In this document: one piece after another, positions 26,465 through 33,327 of the stretch | Layout: each line of letters opens with the position of its first letter | How positions within the stretch are numbered: position 1 is the first letter of the stretch | Assembly (NCBI RefSeq): GCF_001612785.1 | Contig: NZ_BDBC01000043.1 | Span: forward strand, 23,392 to 87,391 | Length of the DNA stretch: 64,000 nt | From: Nocardia beijingensis NBRC 16342 | Lineage (GTDB): Bacteria > Actinomycetota > Actinomycetes > Mycobacteriales > Mycobacteriaceae | Reading direction: 5' to 3' | Made by a program: the position numbers and the translations under genes | Notes under the pieces: model-generated | Seen by the model: only the letters and a program-made list of their open reading frames with translations | Told to the model about the DNA's origin: nothing | Database searches by the model: none

Positions 26465-27466
26465 ATGCGCAAACTCAGGCTGATCGTGCCTGCCCTCGTG
26501 TCCGCCCTACTGCTGGTCCTCACCGGATGCGGGTCGGACGACTCGGGTTCGGCGACGCGCGCCGAGATCAAGACCCTCCGCATCGGCACGATCGGCACCG
26601 GCAATGTGCTGACCGGGCCGGTGGGCTTCGCTCATCAGCGTGGCGCTCTGCTGCCTGCGCTGAAGCCGCTGGGGGTGGACGCCATCGAGGTCTACAGCTT
26701 CCCCAACGGGCCGGATCTGAACCAGGCGCTGGTCGGTGGCCGCCTCGACGTCGCCACCTACGGTGACACGCCTGCGCTGGTGGCACGCGGCAGCGGGTTG
26801 AAGACGCGGTTGCTGGCCATCGCGGCGGTGAACTACAACGCGGGTGTGGTGGCGAAGGATCCGGCGATCCGGACGCTGAAGGATCTGGCGGGCAAGAAGA
26901 TCGGCGTGCAGTCGGGTTCGTATATCGATCGGTATCTGCAGGGCGCGCTGAAGGCGGAGGGGATTCAGGCGCAGCTGGTGCATCTGCTGGCCACCGACGC
27001 GGAGGCTCCGCTCAACGGCGGTGACATCGCGGCGGTCGCGTTGCCGGATGTGAATCCGTCGTCGTACTTCCACGCGTTCTTGGCCAAGGGTTTCCACCAG
27101 GTGGACTCGATTCACGACAATCATCCCGATCTGGCCGGTACCAGTTCTTCGGTCAGCAGCCAGGACTTCCTCGACAGCCATCCCCAGTTCGGCGCCGCGT
27201 GGCAGTCGGTGATCGCCGAGGCCAACCGGTATGCCAAGCAGCATTGGGACGATTACGTGAACTACGAGGTGTCGCAGTCGAAATCGCCGGAAGCGGTGGT
27301 GCGTGCCACCGCGCGGCAGAGCTACATTCCCGACGAGATCTTCGCGCCGCTGGGCGTGCAGTTGCTGACGGGCACCAAGCAGTTCCTCGTGGAACAGAAG
27401 AAGATCCGGGAGGATTTCGGGCTGGAGGAGTGGTTCTACCGGCCGGAGCGGCCGAAACAGGGCTGA
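26465..27466 (+). CDS. Lipoprotein substrate-binding protein of the sulfonate-type importer
   Basis: A 333-residue SsuA/AsfC-like solute-binding lipoprotein: signal peptide with lipobox VLTGCG (Cys about residue 22), then an NMT1/SsuA fold with NGPDLNQALVGGRLDVATYGDTPAL (about 80-104), KDPAIRTLKDLAGKKIGVQSGS and the late SYIPDEIFAPLG. It starts 16 bp after the ferredoxin gene, so it is the fifth gene of the operon. It anchors in the outer face of the cell membrane and delivers substrate to the permease. The ligand is inferred to be a sulfonate or sulfate ester. Confidence 0.87.
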   Translation: MRKLRLIVPALVSALLLVLTGCGSDDSGSATRAEIKTLRIGTIGTGNVLTGPVGFAHQRGALLPALKPLGVDAIEVYSFPNGPDLNQALVGGRLDVATYGDTPALVARGSGLKTRLLAIAAVNYNAGVVAKDPAIRTLKDLAGKKIGVQSGSYIDRYLQGALKAEGIQAQLVHLLATDAEAPLNGGDIAAVALPDVNPSSYFHAFLAKGFHQVDSIHDNHPDLAGTSSSVSSQDFLDSHPQFGAAWQSVIAEANRYAKQHWDDYVNYEVSQSKSPEAVVRATARQSYIPDEIFAPLGVQLLTGTKQFLVEQKKIREDFGLEEWFYRPERPKQG

Positions 27467-27569
27467 GCTGGTCCGGGCCGTCGGGGAAGTGCGGGGCCGG
27501 GAGGTGATGGCCCGGTTCTCCGGCGAGTGCTTGGGGGGTCGGCCGGGTCGATCGTCGGGAGGGTAGTCG

Positions 27570-28340
27570 ATGGCGGAGATCGCCGAGTGGGCGCGGCAGC
27601 GGCCGTCGGGTGTGCGGCTGGAGTGGGGTTCGGCCGGTGCGGCGGCGCTGGGACCGGAGTGCGCGTGTGTGGTGGTGGTCGATGTCTTGTCGTTCACCAC
27701 GTCGGTGTCGGTCGCTGTCGAAGCGGGGACGCGGGTGCTGCCGTATCCGTCGCGGGAGGGTGGCGCCGCGCAGTTCGCCGCACGGCACGGCGCCGAGCTG
27801 GCGGTGGGGCGGCGAGCGGTGTCCGAGCGGCAGCCGTGGTCGCTGTCCCCGGCCGCGCTGCGGTCTGCGTCGGTCGTCGAGCGGCTCGTGCTGCCCTCAC
27901 CCAATGGTTCGGCCATCGCCGCGGCCGTCAGCGGTGTGCCGGTGGTCGCGGCGTGCCTGCGCAATGCCGGTGCGGTCGCCGGGTGGATCGCCGGGCGCGG
28001 ATGGGGGACCGAGCGGCAGCCGGTGGCTCTGATCGCGGCCGGTGAGCAGTGGCCCGGCCGTGACGTGCTGCGGCCCGCGGTGGAGGACTGGCTCGGCGCC
28101 GGGGCGGTCGCGGCGGCGCTGGCGCGCGGTGGAGCCGGGCCGCTGTCCGCGGAAGCGCACGCCGCCGCGGTGGCGTACGACGGGATCGCCGATGTCGCGG
28201 CGCTGATCCGGGACTGCGCGTCCGGCCGCGAGCTCAGCGAGGGCGGGTTCGCGCAGGATGTCGCGGTGGCCACGGAGCTCGACAGCAGCGGGGTGGTGCC
28301 GGTCTTGATCGACGGAGCGTTCGTCGACGCCGCGCGGTGA
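27570..28340 (+). CDS. 2-phosphosulfolactate phosphatase (ComB)-family protein
   Basis: A 256-residue ComB-family protein (PF04029). VVVVDVLSFTTSVSVAVEAG (about residues 35-54) is the family core with the Asp-Val-Leu-x-(F/A)-(T/S)-T motif, and LPSPNGSAIA (about 109-118) and AAGEQW follow. Archaeal ComB removes phosphate from 2-phosphosulfolactate in coenzyme M synthesis; actinobacterial members lack that pathway and have no assigned role. Its position 103 bp after a sulfonate-type importer operon invites a link to organosulfur metabolism, but the gap means cotranscription is not certain. Ribosome site GGGAGGG before ATG 27570. Confidence 0.75.
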   Translation: MAEIAEWARQRPSGVRLEWGSAGAAALGPECACVVVVDVLSFTTSVSVAVEAGTRVLPYPSREGGAAQFAARHGAELAVGRRAVSERQPWSLSPAALRSASVVERLVLPSPNGSAIAAAVSGVPVVAACLRNAGAVAGWIAGRGWGTERQPVALIAAGEQWPGRDVLRPAVEDWLGAGAVAAALARGGAGPLSAEAHAAAVAYDGIADVAALIRDCASGRELSEGGFAQDVAVATELDSSGVVPVLIDGAFVDAAR

Positions 28341-28358
28341 CTTCGCAGCGGGTGAGTG

Positions 28359-28976
28359 TCAGTGGCGGGGCGCGATCAGTCCGATCGCCGATTCGACCGC
28401 GACGTCGACGATGCCCGCGATGTCGTCGCCGTCTTCCACGGTGGTGGCGATGAGTTCCCGGAAGCCGCCGAAGAGGATTGTCGCCACCTGGCGCGATGGC
28501 GGCCGCAGTCCGGCGGCCGCGAATTCCGGTGTGTCGGCGAGTTTCTGGATGAGCGTCACGAATGCCGCGCCGACCTCGCGCTGCAACTGCCGCGTGTCGT
28601 CCCCGAGAGCGGGGATGACACGGATCCAGCTGAGGGTGAGGGAGGGTTCTTGTTGTGCGGTGCGGATCCAGGCTTCGATGGCCTGGCGTACCTGGGTGCG
28701 CCAGGGCAGGTGCGGGTCGACGGCGGCCTCGATCCGCTGGATCATGTCCTTGTTGTGCTCGGTGAGCAGGGCGATGAAGCAGTCCTGTTTGCTGGTGAAG
28801 TGCTCGTAGAAGGTGCGGCGTGAGGTGCGGGCGTGGCGGACCACGTCGGCGACGGTCGAGTCCTGGTAGCCGCGCTCGCGCACCGCGGTGGCCATGGCGT
28901 CGAGCAGGCGGCGGCGGAACCCCGGATCCTGGCCGTTGTCGGCGGTGGTGCGGGGTACGGGCGCGGCGCGGGTCAC
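28359..28976 (-). CDS. TetR/AcrR-family regulator next to a CYP138-like P450
   Basis: A 205-residue repressor with the helix-turn-helix at about residues 22-65 (LLDAMATAVRERGYQDSTVA then VVRHARTSRRTFYEHFTSKQ). The ligand domain has no distinctive motif. GTG 28976 is supported by TACCCT 7 nt upstream (complement of 28984-28989), a leaderless layout. M. tuberculosis has the same pair, TetR Rv0135c beside cyp138 Rv0136. Two palindromes in front of the P450 gene are its probable binding sites. It ends 18 bp from the convergent ComB-like gene. Confidence 0.87.
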   Translation of the reverse strand: MTRAAPVPRTTADNGQDPGFRRRLLDAMATAVRERGYQDSTVADVVRHARTSRRTFYEHFTSKQDCFIALLTEHNKDMIQRIEAAVDPHLPWRTQVRQAIEAWIRTAQQEPSLTLSWIRVIPALGDDTRQLQREVGAAFVTLIQKLADTPEFAAAGLRPPSRQVATILFGGFRELIATTVEDGDDIAGIVDVAVESAIGLIAPRH

Positions 28977-29117
28977 GAGAATCAGGGTAGTTACTCACTT
29001 CGGTGCGTCGCGTCCGGCCCGAGCGCCGCGGGGGCGATGCTCAGGCCGTCGGTCGGCCGGTATCCGGGTCGCGATGTCACGGCGTGTTCGAGTGACGCGG
29101 AGGGGGCGGCCGTTGGC

Positions 29118-30458
29118 TCATGCCGTGGCCTCGACGGCGCGGCCGAGCGCACGCCCGCTGGATGTCCGGCGATGCACCACGGCGCGGCCTTTCTCAGCGG
29201 GGACGAGCGCGACGCCGCGGAAGTGGGTGCGCTCGTCGCGGGCGGTGGTGGGTTCGAGCGTGAAATCGCGCAGCAGGGTGCGCAGGACGACGTTCATCTC
29301 CAAGGTGGCGAACGCGGCGCCGATGCAGCGGCGGCTGCCGCCGCCGAACGGGATCCAGCTGAACGTGCCGGGACGGACACCGAGGAACCGGTCGGGGTCG
29401 AAGGCGTGGGCGTTGGGGAAGAGTTCCTCGTTGTCGTGTATCAGTCGGATGTTGGCCACGATCTTCTGCCCGCGCGGCAGGGTCCAGCGGCCCAGTTGCA
29501 GGGTTTCGGCTCGGACCTGGCGGAACGTCGCGTCGATCACCGGCCGCACGCGCTGCACTTCCAGCAGCGTGGCCTCGCGCAGCTGCGAACCTCCCGCGTC
29601 GGCTTCGGCGACCAGGCGGCGCAGCACGTCCGGGTGCCTGCGCAGCCGCTCGATGGTCCATGCCAGCGTCGTCGCGGTCGTCTCGTGCCCGGCGGTGAGC
29701 AGGGTCAGCAGTTCGTCGGCGATCTCACCGCGCGACATGGCCGAGCCGTCGTCGTAGCGGGCTTGCAGCATCATCGCCAGCACGTCGTCGCGCTCGTCGA
29801 TACGGTGCTGGGCGGCGGCGCGGTCGATGAGCCGGCCGACGATCTCGTCGTAGCGGCGGCGGCGGGCCGCGAAGCGGGCCCAGGGGCCGAATCTGCCCAG
29901 TGCCCGTTGGGGGATCGGGATGGCGGCGAGGGCGGAGGCGATCAGGACGAGTTCGGGCAGCAGCCGGCGCAGTTCCTCGAATTCCGCTCCCTCGGCGCCG
30001 AAGACCGCGCGCAGGATGACGTCGAGGGTGATGCGCATCATCGAGTCCATGGTCGCGAACTCCTGGCCCGAGGGCCAGGAGTTCATCTCACGGACGGCTT
30101 CGGCTTCGATGAGCGATTCGTACACCGTGAGCCTGCGGCCGTGGAACGGCGGGGTGAGCAGTTTGCGCTGCTTGCGGTGTTCGGCGCCGCTGAGGGCGAA
30201 CAGCGAACCGGGGCCGAGGAACTGGCCGAGGTTGACGTCGATGTTGTCGACGAGATCGGTGCTCGTGGTGAAGAGGGCTTTGATCTCGGCGGGATCGGCG
30301 AGCACGACGCAGCGGCCGAATCGGGGCAGGTGGATGGTGAAGGCCGAGCCGTAGCGGTCGTGCAGGCGCCGCCAGGTCCGGGTGCGCCCGGTCAGGATCT
30401 GCAGATTCTGCACGATCGGCGGGGTGGATGGCCCGTCGGGAAGTCGCACAGCGGGCAT
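29118..30458 (-). CDS. cyp138: Cytochrome P450, CYP138-like
   Basis: A 446-residue, fully conventional P450: I-helix AGHETTA, K-helix EVQR (ExxR intact), and heme motif FGGGSRRCIGAAFA. Long stretches are close to M. tuberculosis CYP138 as I recall it, for example TPPFHGRRLTVYESLIEAEA and MMRITLDVILRAVFGAEG. The CYP138 substrate is unknown. ATG 30458 (MPAVRLPDG) has the ribosome site GAGGAGGTG, which favours it over an upstream GTG-type start at 30494. Expression is probably repressed through two GGTAC-N6-GTACC operators at 30476-30516. Confidence 0.88.
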   Translation of the reverse strand: MPAVRLPDGPSTPPIVQNLQILTGRTRTWRRLHDRYGSAFTIHLPRFGRCVVLADPAEIKALFTTSTDLVDNIDVNLGQFLGPGSLFALSGAEHRKQRKLLTPPFHGRRLTVYESLIEAEAVREMNSWPSGQEFATMDSMMRITLDVILRAVFGAEGAEFEELRRLLPELVLIASALAAIPIPQRALGRFGPWARFAARRRRYDEIVGRLIDRAAAQHRIDERDDVLAMMLQARYDDGSAMSRGEIADELLTLLTAGHETTATTLAWTIERLRRHPDVLRRLVAEADAGGSQLREATLLEVQRVRPVIDATFRQVRAETLQLGRWTLPRGQKIVANIRLIHDNEELFPNAHAFDPDRFLGVRPGTFSWIPFGGGSRRCIGAAFATLEMNVVLRTLLRDFTLEPTTARDERTHFRGVALVPAEKGRAVVHRRTSSGRALGRAVEATA

Positions 30459-30475
30459 GCGCCCACCTCCTCGTG

Positions 30476-30528
30476 TGGTACTTCGATGTACCACCCGAAC
30501 GGTACGCGCACGTACCGCACTGTGGCAA
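30476..30528 (-). promoter_or_regulatory. Tandem palindromic operators and promoter of the CYP138-like gene
   Basis: Two palindromes share the form GGTAC-N6-GTACC: TGGTAC/GTACCA at 30476-30493 and GGTAC/GTACC at 30501-30516, with centres 24 bp apart. On the gene's strand a promoter reads TTGCCA (complement of 30523-30528), an 18-bp spacer and TACCGT (complement of 30499-30504). The upstream operator covers the spacer and -10; the other lies just after the start site. This is the geometry of TetR repression, likely by the product of 28359-28976. Confidence 0.65.
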
Positions 30529-30557
30529 GGATTACACCGCGCCGATCCGCGCGGTCG

Positions 30558-31778
30558 TCACGAAATGTCCCACAACCCGGCACCACGGGCGGCGAGCGCG
30601 GCGGCGATGCGGTCGAGCGCTTCGGCGACAGGCAATGAGCCGACGCGGCGACCATCACGTAGCCGCAACGCCACCCGGCCCGCGGCGACCTCCTGCGCGC
30701 CGATGACCGCTTGATAGGGCACGAGCCGGTGCTCGCGGATGCGCGCGGCGAGACTGCCGCGATCGGCCGGCGAGATCGCCACCCGCAGCCCGCGGTCACG
30801 GCAGTGGTCCTCCAGCCGCACGGCCTCCGGAAGCTGGGCGTCGGTCACCGGCAGCACGACCACCTGGGTGGGCGCCAGCCACGCCGGGAACCGGCCGCCG
30901 TGACATTCGATCAGGTGGGCCACCGCCCGCTCCATGCTGCCGATGATGCTGCGGTGCACCATGACCGGTCGGTGCGCGGCGCCGTCGGCGCCGGTGTAGC
31001 GGAGATCGAACTGCTCGGGTTGATGGAAATCGACCTGCACGGTGGACAGGGTGGATTCCCGGCCTGCGCTGTCGCGCACCTGCACGTCGATCTTCGGGCC
31101 GTAGAACGCGGCTTCGCCTTCCACCGCGTCGTAATCCACGCCGCGGTCGTCGAGGACGTCGGTGAGCAAGGTGATCGACCGCTCCCACAAGCGCGCGGCG
31201 GCGACATATTTCCCGCCGGCGCCGGGCAGCGACAACCGATAGCGGGCGGCACGGATGCCCAGCGCGGCATAGGCGTCGGCGATCATCGCCAGCGCTCCGG
31301 CGACTTCGGCGGCGGCTTGCTCGGGAGTGCAGAAGGTATGCGCGTCGTTGAGCTGGATCGCGCGCACCCGGGTCAACCCGCCCAGCACGCCCGAGAGTTC
31401 CGATCGGTACATGCCGCCCAATTCCGCGATGCGCAAAGGTAATTCGCGATAACTGCGTGCACGCGAACGAAACAGTAGCGCGTGGTGCGGGCACAGACTC
31501 GGGCGCAGCACCATTTGCTCCCCGCCGAGATCCATCGGCGGGAACATCTCGTCCCGGTAATGCCGCCAGTGGCCGGACAATTCGTAGAGTTCACGCTTGC
31601 CGAGCACCGGTGAATACACGTGGTGGTAGCCCGCGCGGCGTTCGGCGGTGCGAAGGTAGTCCTCCAGGGCTTGGCGCACGGCCGCCCCGTCCGGCAGCCA
31701 GAACGGCAGTCCCGCGCCGATGAGCGGGTCGGTGTCGAACAGATTCAGCGCACGGCCGAGAGTGCGATGGTCGGGCAT
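30558..31778 (-). CDS. thrS: Threonyl-tRNA synthetase, short form without editing domain
   Basis: A 406-residue class II synthetase holding only the catalytic and anticodon-binding domains; housekeeping ThrRS is about 640-690 residues because of N-terminal TGS and editing domains. Motif 2 region: MYRSELSGVLGGLTRVRA then NDAHTFC (canonical FRNEPSGALHGLMRVRG...DDAHIFC). Zinc ligands are placed in RPSLCPHHALL and in MVHRSIIGSMERA, which also carries the motif 3 Arg. The C-terminal anticodon domain starts near residue 300 (PTQVVVLPVTDAQLPEA). ATG 31778 has GAGGAG upstream. A leader peptide with Thr codons and a hairpin precede it. Likely a second ThrRS, made under threonyl-tRNA shortage or for drug tolerance. 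Confidence 0.85.
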   Translation of the reverse strand: MPDHRTLGRALNLFDTDPLIGAGLPFWLPDGAAVRQALEDYLRTAERRAGYHHVYSPVLGKRELYELSGHWRHYRDEMFPPMDLGGEQMVLRPSLCPHHALLFRSRARSYRELPLRIAELGGMYRSELSGVLGGLTRVRAIQLNDAHTFCTPEQAAAEVAGALAMIADAYAALGIRAARYRLSLPGAGGKYVAAARLWERSITLLTDVLDDRGVDYDAVEGEAAFYGPKIDVQVRDSAGRESTLSTVQVDFHQPEQFDLRYTGADGAAHRPVMVHRSIIGSMERAVAHLIECHGGRFPAWLAPTQVVVLPVTDAQLPEAVRLEDHCRDRGLRVAISPADRGSLAARIREHRLVPYQAVIGAQEVAAGRVALRLRDGRRVGSLPVAEALDRIAAALAARGAGLWDIS

Positions 31779-31824
31779 GGTGGTGGTCTCCTCGTCGACA
31801 GGGGCGAGCGACCACGAAGCGAAA

Positions 31825-31846
31825 CCCCGGGACGCGCGCCCCGGGG
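31825..31846 (-). terminator. Attenuator hairpin ahead of the short thrS
   Basis: A 7-bp G/C-only stem (CCCCGGG at 31825-31831 with CCCGGGG at 31840-31846) and 8-nt loop, followed on the transcript by TTTCGCTT. It stands between the leader peptide stop and the thrS ribosome site. A second hairpin (CGCCGG at 31870-31875 with CCGGCG at 31884-31889) lies over the leader codons and could be alternative to it. Confidence 0.6.
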
Positions 31847-31863
31847 CTGGAATGAAACATGGA

Positions 31864-31914
31864 TCAGCGCGCCGGGACGAATTCCGGCGTCGTCGTCACA
31901 GCAGCGCGCTCCAT
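31864..31914 (-). CDS. Thr-codon leader peptide of the short thrS
   Basis: A 16-codon frame, MERAAVTTTPEFVPAR, with three consecutive ACG threonine codons at positions 7-9, directly upstream of a threonyl-tRNA synthetase gene. A -10 box TAGCGT (complement of 31922-31927) lies exactly 7 nt before its ATG, so translation probably begins at the first transcribed base, as at several other genes here. Leader peptide, overlapping hairpin and downstream hairpin together have the layout of ribosome-mediated attenuation: stalling at Thr codons under low charged tRNA-Thr would favour readthrough into thrS. This reading is inferred from sequence alone. Confidence 0.65.
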   Translation of the reverse strand: MERAAVTTTPEFVPAR

Positions 31915-32034
31915 GCCGGCGACGCTAGCAGAGGCATCCGCGTCGGCGCACAGGATTTTTCGACGTTCGCCCGACGGCGTCATGGCTTTGGCGCATAATC
32001 GGGTTCGTCTGTGAGGCAATGACATCGGGGGTTG

Positions 32035-33327
32035 ATGGGGACGCGCAGAGCGGTGTTGCAAGCGGGTATGGTCCTCCCGCTGGCCGCCGCGTGCGCGCCG
32101 GAGCTGTTGCTGGGCAGTTCGGACGCGGTGCGCGTCGGTGTGTCCTGGAGCGGGCAGGAACTCGCGGCCTTCCACGCCGTACTGGACGGGCTGGATCTCG
32201 GTTTCGAGGTCGAGGTGATCCCGCTGGGCGACAACACCGACACCGCGTTCACCGCCGGTGGCCGGTCCGCGCCGGACGTGGTGTTGCTTCCGCAGGCCGG
32301 TCGGGTGCGTGAACTCGCCGAGGCGGGCAAATTGCGGCCCGTCGCGGAGTCGGTGTGGGCCGACGCGCTCGGCAGCCGCTACGCCCAACCCTGGCAACTG
32401 TTGCTGCGCCACGAGAATCGGCTCTACGGCGTGCCGTTCAAGGCCGCGGACAAATCGCTGGTCTGGTTCGACCGCCACCAGTTCGACGCCCACGGCTTGG
32501 GTGAACCCGCGGCATGGACCCTCGGTGGCTGGGTCGACCGGATGGAGGTGCTCGCGCAGACGCCGATCCGCCTGCTGGCGCTGGCCGCGGCCGACGGCTG
32601 GGTGCTCACCGACTTCTTCGAAAACGTCCTGCTCGCCGAATCACCGCGCATCTACGACGATCTGGCCTCCAAGGACGAGCGGGAGTGGGACAACCCGGCG
32701 GTTCGGGCCGCCTTCGGGCATCTGGGGGTGTTGTGGGGGCAGCGTCACGCGTTTCCCGGCGGCGTCGGCGTCGCGTTGACCAGGCAGTTCTCCGACGCTG
32801 TCCGGGAGGTGTTCCAGCACCGCCGGGCGGCGGCGGTCGTCGCTCCCGACTTCGCCGAGCCGATCGTGCGCAGCGCGGTCCGCGCGTCCGGGCGTGCGGT
32901 CGGCGACGCCGTCGGGGTGGCGCCCTTCCCGCCGGTCAACACCGCCTCGTTGCCGCCGAAGATCGTCGGCGGCGACGTGATCGTGGTGACCCGGCAGGCG
33001 AGCCCCCGCGCCGACGACCTGGTCGAGAAACTGGCCGGCGCCCGCGCCCCCTTGCCGTGGATCGAACGCTACGGCGGATTCCTCGCCCCCAACCTGCGCA
33101 CCGAGGCGGAATACTCGCCGTTGCTCGCGCCGTCGGCGCGGGAACTGGCCGCCCGCAGCACCTTCGATCTGTCCGACCGGATCGGGCCGGTGGGGGGCCG
33201 GGAAGGATTGTGGCGAGTGCTGACGGAGTTCCTCATCGCGATCGGCGACGGCGGACAGGCGCGAACGACCGCGGCCACCGACCGCGCGATCGCCGCGCTG
33301 GACGACGCGGATCGGCGGCGTCGATGA
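32035..33327 (+). CDS. Sugar-type ABC importer substrate-binding lipoprotein
   Basis: A 430-residue family-1 extracellular solute-binding protein. The N-terminus (GTRRAVLQAGMVLPLAAACAPE) has a twin-Arg-like start and a lipobox LAAAC with the Cys near residue 20. RSAPDVVLLPQAGRVRELAEAGKLRPV (about 78-104) and LYGVPFKAADKSLVWFDRHQFD are typical of sugar-binding members. ATG 32035 is preferred over an adjoining TTG at 32032; a CATAAT box at 31994-31999 is a probable -10. The stop overlaps the permease start by 4 bp. Transported substrate unknown. Confidence 0.83.
   Translation: MGTRRAVLQAGMVLPLAAACAPELLLGSSDAVRVGVSWSGQELAAFHAVLDGLDLGFEVEVIPLGDNTDTAFTAGGRSAPDVVLLPQAGRVRELAEAGKLRPVAESVWADALGSRYAQPWQLLLRHENRLYGVPFKAADKSLVWFDRHQFDAHGLGEPAAWTLGGWVDRMEVLAQTPIRLLALAAADGWVLTDFFENVLLAESPRIYDDLASKDEREWDNPAVRAAFGHLGVLWGQRHAFPGGVGVALTRQFSDAVREVFQHRRAAAVVAPDFAEPIVRSAVRASGRAVGDAVGVAPFPPVNTASLPPKIVGGDVIVVTRQASPRADDLVEKLAGARAPLPWIERYGGFLAPNLRTEAEYSPLLAPSARELAARSTFDLSDRIGPVGGREGLWRVLTEFLIAIGDGGQARTTAATDRAIAALDDADRRRR

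Noticed and set aside
28833..30638. 601-codon plus-strand open frame opposite the CYP138-like gene
   Set aside because: The P450 motifs on the other strand are complete; this frame has none.
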